Source: Phylloscopus collybita | Taxonomy: Eukaryota > Chordata > Aves > Passeriformes > Phylloscopidae | Length of the DNA: 64,000 bases | Direction of reading: 5' to 3' | NCBI GenBank assembly: GCA_027886175.1 | Contig: JAJNNQ010000154.1 | Location: 234,501-298,500 of the forward strand | Shown here: positions 53,890 through 63,990 of the stretch, piece by piece | Position numbering within the stretch: position 1 is the first letter of the stretch | How the letters are laid out: every line of letters starts with the position of its first letter | Made by a program: the position numbers and the translations under genes | Notes under the pieces: model-generated | What the model was told of the DNA's origin: nothing | What the model saw: the letters and a program-made list of their open reading frames with translations, nothing else | Database searches by the model: none

Positions 53890-56800
53890 CTGGAGAAGGG
53901 GAGGGAGGGAGGGAGGTCATGGAGGGGAGGGGGGGTCGTGGCCTCCCTGTCCTGCAGTTTCAGCCTTGGTGTCACACAGCGCCCCCTCCCCAAATTCCAG
54001 CACAGGGAGTTGGGGAGGGGGGGCTCTGCTCCAGGGCTGATCCCCCACTTTTCCCCTTCCCCTGCCAAAAATGCAGTTTTGCTCTAAATCTGGCTGCTTT
54101 CCCCCCCCCCCCCCCACACACACCCCCAGACACTGCCAGCCCCCCCCCTCCAGTTCACCCAGTGCTCACTTTATACTGGTCTGTGGGGCTCAGCTTATTC
54201 CAGGGTTCAGGATTGTTCTTCCTGTCCCAGCTGCCAGGGACAGGTGACAGGGACATCAGCGCCTGTGAGGGGTGGGGGGGGGGGACAGACCCCCCCACCC
54301 CCCCCCTCATTGTAACCCCCCCAGCCCCAACACCGCCCTCCTTGGAGCCCTTCCCAAACTGGGACACGTCCCATCCTGTCCCGGGAGGGGCTGTGGGAGG
54401 CCAGCGGGGCCGTGGGATGGGGGTCCCTGGAGAGAGCAGCTCCTGTTGCCCCCCCCCCACCCTCTTCCGCCCCCCCCCATCTGCTGGTGCTGGCCAAGAG
54501 CAGAATTTTCCATCTGGGAAGATGTTTGTGTGTGGATTGGGGGGTGGAGGAGGTGGGGGGGGGGCGTGCTGCAAACACAACCCAACCCCCCCCCCCCCCC
54601 CGGAGCTGTTTAATGGCGTTAATGTGTTTGGGGGGGGTGGGGGGGCTGTTGTTCCCTCCCAAACGCCCCCCCCCCCTGCACTCCCACCCTCCCAGCCAAG
54701 GTGTGTGGATCTGCTGATTGTGGAGCTGAGCTGGTCTGGTGCCAGGTGAAATCCCTGAGGGGTTTTACCGGGGGGGGGGGGGGAACAGTTACAGGTGGGG
54801 GTGGGGGGGCAGTGGGGGGGCTGTGGGGAGGTGGCAAAACCAGCCTGGGCACCCCAGCACCTGGAGCTGTCCTGCCCAGCCAGCCTTTGTGATTCCACAG
54901 GCCTCTTTCCCTCCATCCATCCCTCCCTCCATCCCTCCATCCGTCTGTCTGTCCATCCCTCCATCCATCCATCCGTCCATCCCTCCATCTGTCTGTCCAT
55001 CCATCCATCCCTCCCTCCATCCCTCCATCCGTCTGTCTGTCCATCCATCCATCCCTCCATCCGTCTGTCTGTCCATCCATCCGTCCATCCCTCCATCCAT
55101 CCCTCCATCCGTCTGTCCATTCATCCATCCGTCTGTCTGTCCATCCATCCCTCCATCCATCTGTCTGTCCATCCATCCATCTGTCTGTCCATCCATCCAT
55201 CCATCCATCCATCCATCCCTCCATCCATCCATCTGTCTGTCCATCCATCCGTCCATCCCTCCATCCATCCCTCCATCCGTCTGTCCATTCATCCATCCGT
55301 CTGTCTGTCCATCCATCCCTCCATCCATCCACCCACCACCCCTCCATCCATCTCTCCATTCGTCTGTCCATCCCTCCACCCCTCCATCCATCTGTCTGTC
55401 CATCCCTCCATCCATCCATCCATCTGTCTGTCCATCCATCCCTCCATCCATCTGTCTGTCCATCCCTCCATCCATCCCTCCATTTGTCTGTCTGTCCATC
55501 CATCCATCTCTCCATTTGTCTGTCTGTCCATCCCTCCATCCATCCACCCACCACCCCTCCATCCATCTCTCCATCCATCCTTCCATCCGTCTGTCTGTCC
55601 ATCCATACCATCCATCCACCCATCCCTCCATCCATCCCTCCATCTGTCTGTCTGTCCATCCATACCATCCATTCATCATCCATCCCTCCATCCACCTCTC
55701 CATCCATCTGTCTGTCCATCCCTCCATCCCTCCATCCATCCATCTGTCCATCCACCCATCCCTCCATCCCTCCCTCCTCACCCCTCGCTCTTTGCTCGTT
55801 CTTCCCCACTGGTTTTGTCCACTCCTCCCTCTCCCCATCCCTTCTCCAGCCATCCCACCCTCCCCACACCCCCTGCTCATCCCTCCTGCTGGTTTTGTCC
55901 CTCCCTCCCCCCTCCAACCCCCCCATCCCACCACTCCCCTCCATCCCACCCTCCCCACCCCCTCCCATCAGCCACACTCAGCTCTTACCTGGCTGAGAGG
56001 CCTGGAGGGACCCTTCTCCCGCCCCCCCAAACCAAGCAGAGGGGGCACAACCCCCCAACTTCCCCTCCTGCCCTCCAGACCCACATTTTCCCTCCATCAA
56101 TCAATGTGCTGGACACCCCAGCGCCTGCTCCCACAGCTGGCCTGAGCCCCCCGCCCACCCCGTGCTCTGGGGGTGTGGGCTGAGACCCCCCCAGGTGCGC
56201 TCCAGGTGTGCCCAGGTGTACCTGACGTCTGGGCTGTACAGTGCCAGCCGCAGCAGGTACAGGACTGCGCTGCCCAGGCCCACGCTGATGAAGCCAATGA
56301 GGGGAACGAGCTGCAGAGAGAGAGAGAGGGAGAGAGAGAAATGAAAAATACCCCAATAAAATGAATATTTATCAGGCGGACTGGAGAGTGAAAGGGAGAG
56401 CTGACACGCCGGGAGATTTACAGGGGGAATATGGCAGAGCAATCCTGTAGCCGGGCTGCGGTACACAGTGTAGCTGTCAGCTTGAGTGACTGAATTAAAA
56501 GAGGGAGAGAAAAATCGGCTCGTGCTGGAGAGGAATTGGATTTGGAATGAGAAATCGCTTCCCCTCCGCCCGTGGCTGCCCAGCCCTGGCGCTGCTGAGG
56601 ACCTGGGGACCCCATTCCCGGCGTTCCCAGTGCTCCCAGTGACCTCTGCTCAGGGCTGAGCCTCATTTTATGGGCTCCTCCCTGAAGGATTTGGTCCTGG
56701 GCACCCCATTCCTGGCATTCCCAGTGCTCCCAGTGACTCTGCTCAAGGCTGAGCCTCATTTTACGGGCTCCTCCCTGAAGGATTTGGTCCTGGGCACCCC

Positions 56801-59537
56801 CATTCCTGGCATTCCCAGTGCTCCCAGTGCCCCTGGGCAGAGTGAACCTCAGCTTATGGTTCTTCCCTGAAGGATTCAGCGCTGAGCACCCCGTTTCCAG
56901 CGTTCCCAGTGCTCCCAGTGACTCCACTCAGGGCTGAGCCTCAGTTTACTGCTCCTCCCCAAAGGATTTGGTCCTGGGCACCCCATTCCCAGTTTTCCCA
57001 GTGTTCCCAGTGCCCCTGGGCAGAGTGAACCTCTGCTTATGGTTCTTCCCTGAAGGATTCAGCGCTGAGCACCCCGTTTCTGGCATTCCCAGTGCTCCCA
57101 GTGACTCTGCTCGGGGCTGAGCCTCAGTTTATGGCTCCTTCCCGAAGGATTTGGTCCTGGGCACCCCATTCCTGGCATTCCCAGTTCTCCCAGTGACTCC
57201 ACTCAGGGCTCATGGTTTCACCCTGAGATCCTCGGCTCTGGGCAGGGTTTGTCCCCAAGCCCTGCTGTGATCCCTGTCCCCCCCCCGCCCAGGCTCTGCA
57301 GCCCCTCTGCACCATCCCCTGACGGAGCACGGGACAAGGAGGCTCTGTTCCTCTTACTGGGATGGACTGGGACACGCTGGGGGGTCCAGCGCGGGTCCTG
57401 GGGGGCACTCAGCGACCCCAGCCCCGCCACATCCACGCTGCCAGCACCTCCCTTCACCCCCCCCCCCCTCCTCTCCGCGCCCACCGTGCCTCCCATCGCA
57501 CCTTGGCTCCATCTCCTCATCTCCGCTCTCGCTGCCAATCCCCCAGCGCCCGCAGCGACGCGGCCTCAATCGGAGCCGAGCCGAGGCGGCTTTGACCTCC
57601 CCCAAATTACCGCGGCCCCCGAGCCGGGGAGCGTAATGAGAGCCCGTGCCCCTGGGAGGGGGGAGCCGCGTCCTGCCCATTAACGGGAGCGGCGCCGACC
57701 GATCCGCGCCGAGAGCCTGCATCGCCGGCAGAAAAGTGCCCCCGACATGAACGCCCACCGCTCCGTGACTCAGTTTCCCCACTGGGATGACACCGGGCGG
57801 GGGGGGGGCACGAGTGGAAAATGTGATGGAAAGGGTCAGCCCGACCCATCTGTTCTCTGCCGTGCACGGGGAAGGGAGGGAAACACAGGTGGGACCCCCC
57901 TCCCCCCCCCGCCAGACCCCCACCCCCGTCCTCTCCCAGTGCTCCCAGTATAGCCCAGCTCCAGGGCTGGAAGGACGGAGCTCCCGGGCAGATGCCGGCG
58001 CCCATCCGGGAGGTCGCGGCCATCAGCGGCTGCCGGTCCTTGGCAGCGAGTGCCAGCAGGAGCTGGCAGCAGCCGCTGCCCAAAGCGCTGGCGAATCAAG
58101 AACCCTCCGCAGCGCCGGGAATTGCTGTGGCTGCTGGAGAGGCTTCGGGGCAGCCGGGGCCGTCTCACCATCTGCTGCCGACACCGTCTGGGTAATTAAT
58201 GGCTGGGAAGAATCAGGGGCAGCGAGAGGAGGCTGCCAAGGCGCAGGTGGAGCCCGATCTCCCCCAGGCGCTGCCTGAGTGAGCGGTGGGGCTCCCTCCC
58301 CTCCCTACCCCGTGCCAGGCTCTGCCCGGTGCCCGCTCGGTGCCCACCCAGCCGTGCCGGTGGTGGGATTTGATCCCGCCAGCGCTGCTGCGGTGTGGCT
58401 GGGACATCCATCACTGCCAGGCAGCCCGGGCACGCTGCGGCGGAGGGGATCTGTCAGCGGCTACACCTGCCCGGCAGCGCCGCGGCTGAGCGCAGGGGCT
58501 GGCAGGACGGACAGACGGACACAGGGATGCCTGGCTGGCTGGCTGGCTGGCTGGCCGGCTGGATGGATGGATGGATGGATGGATGGATGGATGGATGGAC
58601 GGACGGACGGATGACACCACAAAAATTGCCCCAGCAGCAACCCCCGCTGTGTGTTCAAGCACCCAGGACCACCCCTCGTGCCTTTACGCCTCCACTTTGG
58701 GGGTCTTCTGTGTGCCCCCCCCCCCAGGCCCCCGAGAGACACTCAGGGCTCCTCAGCGGGGGGAAAACGTGGCAGGAACAGGAACAGCCCGAATCTCCCC
58801 GTTCTGCCTCGGCCTGTGCTGCCCAGGGACCCCCTGGGGGTCCCAGCTGCTTGTGCCCACCCCCCCCTGGCAGTGCCACAGCCCCGGGCTTGAGGCATTT
58901 TTTAGCCAAACCCCTCAGCCTGACGTTTTGAGGGGTGACAGGGACAGATCTGGGGCTGCTGGGGTGAGTGGGGAGGGGGCTTCATTTCCTGACGAAGATG
59001 TCCCCAGACAGGGTGTGCTGCGTGGGGAGGGACACGGGGAGGGACACGGGGAGGGACACGGGGACCAGCTGCCTGTTGGGGTGTGGGGAAGAGCTGAAGA
59101 GCCCCAGCCGGGCTCGGTGAAGGAGTCCCGGCGCCCTCTCCAGGGCTGGAATGGGGTGGGAAGAGCAGGGTGGTCTCACCTTTCCTTGGTGAAGGAGGGA
59201 TGGGATGGGACCCCCGACTCACCCAGAGGGCAGCGGGATTGGGCGGGGGGGGGCTGAGGAGGGTTTTGGGGAGTGGGAGGAAGAGGAGGCCGAGGAAGGA
59301 CACAGAACAGGAGGGATGGGGTGTGATGGGTGGAGGGGGCCCAGGGGTTCCAGGCACTTTGGTGAGAGACGGGCAAGGACAAGCCCTGAGGGGTGGGGGT
59401 CCCTGGGAGAAGGCGGAGAGGGCAGGGGAGGGATGGGGGGTCCCTGGAGGAAGAAGCTTGGGGGGCGCTGGGTGACTCACTCCGGGGTGCCGTTTGACAT
59501 GCCGGGAGAACATCCCTCCGCCCAGGGGACCCTTCAT
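53833..59537 (-). CDS. NDUFA4L2: NDUFA4L2 (4 exons, gene-level entry)
   Basis: Small mitochondrial inner-membrane protein related to the cytochrome-c oxidase subunit NDUFA4; in mammals it is induced by HIF-1 and lowers respiratory activity. Minus-strand exons: 59481-59537, 56222-56310, 54170-54230, 53833-53889. They join in frame (phases 0, 2, 0) to 264 nt, 87 residues plus TGA, exactly the mammalian length. Features: basic N-terminus with HVKRHPG, a membrane helix ([20 protein letters not shown]), then [29 protein letters not shown] and [15 protein letters not shown]. Neighbour SHMT2 on one side and the sequence around the helix favour NDUFA4L2 over NDUFA4. The mammalian SPDVC is SPDVS here. 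Confidence 0.93.
54170..54230 (-). CDS. NDUFA4L2: NDUFA4L2 exon 3
   Basis: [20 protein letters not shown], 61 nt between GGCAG acceptor and GTGAGC donor on minus. Phase 2 in, phase 0 out. Confidence 0.96.
54905..55770 (+). repeat. (CCAT)n / CCGTCTGT array
   Basis: About 865 bp of CCATCCATCCCT tetramers with CTGTCTGT blocks in NDUFA4L2 intron 2. On minus it reads as long Met-Asp-Gly-Trp frames, which are artefacts. Confidence 0.97.
56222..56310 (-). CDS. NDUFA4L2: NDUFA4L2 exon 2: membrane helix
   Basis: [20 protein letters not shown], then RLALYSPDV plus AG. 89 nt between CTGCAG acceptor and GTACAC donor on minus. Phase 0 in, phase 2 out. A (GAGA)n run lies in its acceptor region at 56318-56338. 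Confidence 0.96.
56340..56535 (+). promoter_or_regulatory. Candidate conserved noncoding element in NDUFA4L2 intron 1
   Basis: Repeat-free block of moderate GC with AATGAATATTTATCAGGC, GTGTAGCTGTCAGCTTGAGT and GACTGAATTAAAAG. It stands out in its neighbourhood as possible regulatory DNA. No comparison available. Confidence 0.3.
56590..57230 (+). repeat. about 94-bp tandem repeat, about 6 copies
   Basis: Unit with TTCCCAGTGCTCCCAGTGA, GCTGAGCCTCATTTTATGG and GAAGGATTTGGTCCTGGGCA in NDUFA4L2 intron 1. Two diverged unit types alternate (GGATTTGGTCCTGGG and GGATTCAGCGCTGAG). Confidence 0.92.
57480..58280 (+). other. NDUFA4L2: NDUFA4L2 intron 1, unique GC-rich stretch
   Basis: No exon recognised. 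Contains a possible regulatory block at 58070-58210 with GCGAATCAAGAACC, CACCATCTGCTG and GGGTAATTAATGGC. Confidence 0.35.
58525..58612 (+). repeat. (GGCT)n(GGAT)n(GGAC)n microsatellite
   Basis: Runs of TGGC, then TGGA, then CGGA tetramers in NDUFA4L2 intron 1. Confidence 0.96.
58636..58800 (+). repeat. Dispersed duplicate, copy 1 (with 60058-60200)
   Basis: AGCAACCCCCGCTGTG, TTCAAGCACCCAGGACC, CCTCCACTTTGGGGGTC, ACTCAGGGCTCCTCAGC and GTGGCAGGAACAGGAA recur in order at 60.06-60.20 kb. Confidence 0.85.
59481..59537 (-). CDS. NDUFA4L2: NDUFA4L2 exon 1
   Basis: [19 protein letters not shown], 19 codons, then GTGAGT on minus. The ATG at 59537 was chosen because it gives the same 19-residue first exon as mammals; the inner ATG (Met-9) would shorten it. 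Joins in phase 0 to LVPLIG. Confidence 0.88.
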
Positions 59538-60057
59538 GGCCGGGGTGGGATCGCTCCGGCCGTGGCGACGGGCTCCGAGCTCCGGCCGAGGATGGACGGG
59601 GGTGGGCAGGAGGGGAGGGAGGCGTCTGCGGCCGGCCTGGGAGGGACGGGGCGGGTCGGGACATCCCGGCCCGGGGACACGGCCAGGAGGGGAGGGAGAG
59701 GAGCAGATCCTGAGCCCCCCCGGCGCCCTCCGCTCTCTTCCCAGTGGGTGCCCCTGATATCTGGGAGCCCCACGCGCGGCCCCATCGCAGGTGGCTCGGC
59801 GCTTTCGGGGCGAAGGATGAGCCGCGTGATTCCCGATGACAACTTGGCCCGGGGTGTTGGGCTCGGCGCCCCCCCCCGCCCTCCCCGTTTATGATAAATG
59901 ATAGAAACGCCCGATTTCCATTTCGCCATGCAAATCTCCCCGGCAGGAACAGATGCTGCCGTGCATATGGAGCCCGGCGATTAGTGCCCAACAAAGGATG
60001 GGCAGAGGAGGGACCCGGCAGGGATGGAGACCCCCGGGGCCGCTCTTGTGAGCACAG
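59538..60057 (-). promoter_or_regulatory. NDUFA4L2: NDUFA4L2 upstream flank
   Basis: CpG-rich near the start codon. A repeat-free block at 59885-59995 holds TTTATGATAAATGATAG and CCATGCAAATCTCC (octamer-like). One GCGTG core (59823-59827) is a minimal HIF half-site. No TATA box recognised. Confidence 0.35.
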
Positions 60058-60200
60058 CAGCAACCCTGCCGCGTTTTCAAGCACCCAAGACCCCCCCCCT
60101 CATGCCTTTACACCCCCACTTTGGGGGTCCCCAAGCCACTCAGGGCTCCTCAGCTGGGGGAAAAGCGTGGCAGGAACAGGAAGATCCCGAATTTCCAGCT
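60058..60200 (+). repeat. Dispersed duplicate, copy 2 (with 58636-58800)
   Basis: Diverged second copy of the block at 58.6 kb, same orientation, upstream of NDUFA4L2. Confidence 0.85.
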
Positions 60201-60504
60201 GGCAGCAAAGCCATGCCCGTGAGCCCCCCGCTTTTGGGGGTCTTTGGGGTCCCCTCTGCCCCCCACCCCATGCCTGGGGTCCCCCCCCCCGCCCTCTCTG
60301 CCTCCAGCCGAGCCGAAGGGACAAAGGGGAGGAATTTCTCGGGAAGGCTGAGGTGCATCCAAGGCCCCCGGGTGATACAATTAGAGATCGGAGATGTGAT
60401 GGATTCAAGTGCCGCTCCCCGAGGTGGAGCGTCCTGCCCTGTCCTTCATCACCTTCCTCTGCCCAGGGGGGCACGGGGTGGGGACAGAGAGGGGGAGGCA
60501 CTCG

Positions 60505-60785
60505 GGATCAGTGGGGTGTAGGAACACCCGGGATTCGTGTGGGTGTAGGAACACCCGGGATCAGTGGGGTGTGGGTGTAGGAACACCCGGGATCTGTGGG
60601 GTGTAGGAACACCCGGGATTCGTGTGGGTGTAGGAACACCCGGGATCCGTGGGGTGTAGGAACACCCGGGATCCGCGGGGTGTGGCTGTAGGAACACCCA
60701 GGATCTGTGGGGTGTAGGAACACCCGGGATCTGTGGGGTGTAGGAACACCCGGGATCCGTGTGGCTGTAGGAACACCCGGCTGAG
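60505..60785 (+). repeat. about 31-bp minisatellite, 9-10 copies
   Basis: Unit GTAGGAACACCCGGGATCCG plus TGGGGTGTGG upstream of NDUFA4L2. No spacers between units, so not a CRISPR-like layout. Confidence 0.95.
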
Positions 60786-60949
60786 CGGTGGGACCCAGAG
60801 GGTCTGCAGACCCCCGGTGCTGCCACTCCCAGCCCTGCTCTGGGACCCCCCCTGCACCCCCAGGGCCCCCCATTCCCGGCAGGAGCTCCCCCCCACCACC
60901 ACCCCCGGCACGCTCCGGGATTCCCCTGCCCACGGAGCCCAGCTGCCTC

Positions 60950-61300
60950 CACGCTCGTTAATGGCTGTAATTAAGAGTTTTAATTTCCGTGCGGTGCTTC
61001 CCCGTTCCTTTGGGGGCGGGGGGGGCCGGGAGCCCTCGGGAGCTGGGGAGGGGGCTCCAGGGTGGGAGCAGAGGTGTCGCTGGAGCTTCTCCTGCACCCT
61101 GGCACAGGTGGAGTTGGGGAGGGGAGGGGGGTGTCAGCATTTTTGGGGGAAAAAACCCCAAATCCTTCCCAGAAAGGGCTCAGAGGGGCCAAGCCCAGGT
61201 GGGAGCTGGGTGTGTTGCACAGATGTGCACATCTGGGCAGCTCCAGCACCCACAGCAGGGAGCTCGGCTCTGGGAACCCACCCAGGGCACCCCGGGGGGG
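60950..61300 (+). other. Upstream flank, nothing recognised
   Basis: Non-tandem sequence with a TAATTAAGAGTTTTAATT stretch near 60968. No exon recognised. Confidence 0.4.
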
Positions 61301-61309
61301 GCTGGGAGG

Positions 61310-61610
61310 GAACCCTCCCCCCGAAATTCAGGGGTCCAGGATGGGGGGGGCACAGCCGTCTTAAGGTGGGGCCAGGGGGCTGGGGGTGACCCTCACCCCA
61401 AAATTCAGGGGTCCAGGGGAACCCAGCTGTCTGGGGTGGGGCGCATGGGGGGTGTGGGTGGGACCCTCAGCCCCAAAATCCAGGAGTTCTGGGCTTTCTG
61501 GGCAGACCTTGCCTACAAAATTCAGGGATCCGGGGTGGGGGCACCCAAGGGTCTGGGGGAGGGGGGGATCCTCACCCCAAAATTCCGAGACCCAGGGGAG
61601 ATCTGGGTGG
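61310..61610 (+). repeat. Degenerate about 85-bp repeat, about 4 copies
   Basis: Units marked by CACCCCAAAATTCAGGGGTC and variants (CCCCAAAATCCAGGAG, ACAAAATTCAGGGATC). Confidence 0.75.
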
Positions 61611-61760
61611 GACCTCGACCACAAAAAAAAAAAATCAAGGGAGGAGTCAGCAGCCCGGGGGGGGGGGGGGCACCCCGAGGCTCTGGGGCGGGTGGGGAGG
61701 GGGCACCCCGGGGTGGGGTGGGGTGGGGGGGGCTCTGCGGTGCAGCCCCACCTCCCTGCA

Positions 61761-61844
61761 CACGTGCGCGGGCACGGGGCTTGCACACGCACGTGCACGG
61801 CCACAGACACACCTGCTCGGCGTCCACGCGGTCGCACACACGTG
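61761..61844 (+). promoter_or_regulatory. Three CACGTG sites in 84 bp
   Basis: CACGTG at 61761-61766, 61790-61795 and 61839-61844, about 2.2-2.3 kb upstream of the NDUFA4L2 start. Each contains the HIF core ACGTG in both orientations. The middle one is followed after 6 bp by CACAG, the HIF ancillary word. Confidence 0.35.
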
Positions 61845-61959
61845 AGCCACACACGGAGGTGACACCAGTGCCGGGAGGGGGGGGGGCCGGGGAGGGGGGC
61901 CGGGGGTGGGGGGGGGATTTTGCGGGGTTTGGAGCCCGCGGCTCTGCTGGCTGAGCTGC

Positions 61960-62160
61960 TGCGTCGGGTTATTTTACAACCGCTCCAAAAATATTATTCA
62001 AGATGAAGGAGAATCACGGCTGCTGCGAGCGAGCGAGGGGCCGTCGCCGGGAATTTATCACCTGGAATTGGGTGCCCCCCCCTCGCCCCCCCCGCGGCAC
62101 GGCACGGCGCGGTGATGAAGTGCTTCATTAATGGGAGATGCTGCGGCTGGGGATGAACGT
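61960..62160 (+). promoter_or_regulatory. Candidate conserved noncoding element
   Basis: Repeat-free: GGTTATTTTACAACCGCTCC, AAAAATATTATTCAAGATG (MEF2-like A/T core) and GATGAAGTGCTTCATTAATGG (short palindrome GAAGTGCTTC). Between NDUFA4L2 and the next, unseen gene. Confidence 0.3.
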
Positions 62161-62449
62161 GCCTGCTGCACCTGAGCACACGCTTCCTCCGGCTGCCTGC
62201 CGGGGCTCGGCGCTCAGCCTCCTCCTGCCCCCCCCCCGCCGCCGCCTCCCGGCTCCCTCCGGATCCACAAATCCAATGGGAAAAACACACAGCGCCCCCC
62301 GCCCCCGGACCCCTCCTCATCCGCACATTCCACGGATCGAACCCCTCGGAGCCCTCCCGATCCATGAATTTCGGGGGTCAAAGCCCCTCCCGGGCATAAT
62401 CCGTGAAGTTCCTGATCTGCACGGCCCGTTGGATAAACCCACAGCCACC

Positions 62450-62745
62450 CCCGTTCCCAATCCCCATTCCCAATCCCCATTCCCAATCCCCATTCCCATC
62501 CCCATTCCCATCCCCATTCCCAATCCCCAATCCCCATCCCCATTCCCATCCCCAATCCCCATCCCCAATCCCCATCCCCATTCCCAATCCCCATTCCCAA
62601 TCCCCATTCCCATCCCCATTCCCAATCCCCATTCCCAATCCCCATTCCCATCCCCATTCCCATCCCCATTCCCATCCCCATTCCCAATTCCCATTCCCAT
62701 TCCCATCCCCATTCCCAATCCCCATTCCCAATCCTGTTCCCACCC
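62450..62745 (+). repeat. (CCCCATTCCCAAT)n microsatellite
   Basis: 6-bp based array of ATTCCC and ATCCCC hexamers, about 48 units. Confidence 0.96.
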
Positions 62746-62999
62746 CATCTCCACACATCCCACGGGACAAGGTCACAACCCCCCCCCCCCAGACCCCTCC
62801 CAACCCCTAACCCCTGGGGACAAGCCCCCAGCCCCCCCGGCCCCCCCTGGCTTGTGCCCCCCAGCCTCCGGAGGAGCCCCCCGGGCTCAGCACCGGCTGC
62901 TCACGGGCCCTTCCCCTCCTGGATCCCGGCCCCGCTCCCTCCCGAGCCGGGAATCCCACGGGATTTTTATTTTTTGGGGGGGGGGGGTGGTTTTGGCGA

Positions 63000-63100
63000 G
63001 ATTGGAAACCGGCATGAAAAATTCATCCCGAGTAAAAGCGAGCAAACAATCAACAAACAGCCGGTAATTAAATGGAGAATTAACGGGATGGATTCCAGAA
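63000..63100 (+). promoter_or_regulatory. Candidate conserved noncoding element
   Basis: GAGCAAACAATCAACAAACA (FOX-like words) and CCGGTAATTAAATGG (homeodomain-like) in a repeat-free block. Confidence 0.3.
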
Positions 63101-63267
63101 GCCCTGGGATCGGGCCTGGAGCCGGGCCTGGATCCCGGGCGGCCCCTGCTGCTCCCTGGCAGCCTGAGGGGACACCCAGCAGCACTGTCGCGACATGTCG
63201 TGATGGAGCAGCCCCGGCCCTGCCAGACCCGCTTGCCCGCGGGGGTCGGCGGCGCTGAGCCCGGGTG

Positions 63268-63312
63268 TGATGTCACAGCTGCCGCGTGACGTCAGCGAGC
63301 CCCGTGACGTCA
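63268..63312 (+). promoter_or_regulatory. Three CRE/ATF-like sites in 45 bp
   Basis: TGATGTCA at 63268-63275, TGACGTCA at 63287-63294 and TGACGTCA at 63305-63312, spaced 19 and 18 bp. The last two are perfect palindromic CREs; the first is one base off. TGACGCCC near 63341 is a half match. Confidence 0.55.
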
Positions 63313-63499
63313 CAGCCTCCCCCTCCCCTCCTGGCTCCCGTGACGCCCACCCAGGGCCCGGCAGCATCCATCACCCACCGCCTGCAGCCTGGCACCGTCA
63401 TTGGAGAGCCATTAGCGGCCTAATTCCCGACATTAATCACGGGAGCCCCGGCGGGGGGGGGCAGCAGCGCCGGGAGAGCCCCGAGCCGGGGGGCGGGGA

Positions 63500-63990
63500 G
63501 CACCCCCAGAGCCTGGAACCCCCAGAGGCTGCATCCCCCAGACCGTGGTACCCCCAAAACACTGACACCCCCAGATCCTGACTCCTCCAGACCTTGATAA
63601 CCCCAAACACTGACACCCCCAGACCGTGATACCCCCAAAACACTGACACCCCCGGTTCTGACACCCCCAAACACTGACACCCCCAGACCGTGATACCCCC
63701 AAACACTGACACCCCCAGACCGTGACACCCCCAAACACTGACACCCCCAAACCCTGACACTCACAGACCATGGTTCCCCCAAACCCTGACTCCCCCAAAC
63801 CCTTGACATCACCACACCCTGACCCCCCAGACCTTGACACCCCCAAACCCTGACTCCCCCAAACCCTTGACACCCCCAAACACTGACACCCCCTGATCCT
63901 GACACCCCCAGACCTTGATAACCCCCAAACCCTGACACTCACAGACCATTTTTTACCCAAACCCTTGACACCCCCAAACCCTGGCTCCCC
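63500..63990 (+). repeat. ACACCCCCAAACACTG minisatellite
   Basis: Units of about 15-30 bp (CTGACACCCCCAGACCGTGA and CCCCCAAACACTGACA) up to near the end of the window. Open minus-strand frames are artefacts. Confidence 0.94.

Noticed and set aside
52727..54068. Three overlapping proline-rich minus-strand frames of 359-403 codons
   Set aside because: Products of the 31-bp array that lies in the probable NDUFA4L2 3' UTR. The real exon here is 53833-53889.
54619..56183. 390-470 codon frames on both strands, Met-Asp-Gly-Trp and Ser-Ile-His-Pro text
   Set aside because: Translation of the CCAT tetramer array in NDUFA4L2 intron 2.
60505..60785. Regular 31-bp repeats considered as a CRISPR-like array
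   Set aside because: Units are contiguous without unique spacers, and the DNA is vertebrate.
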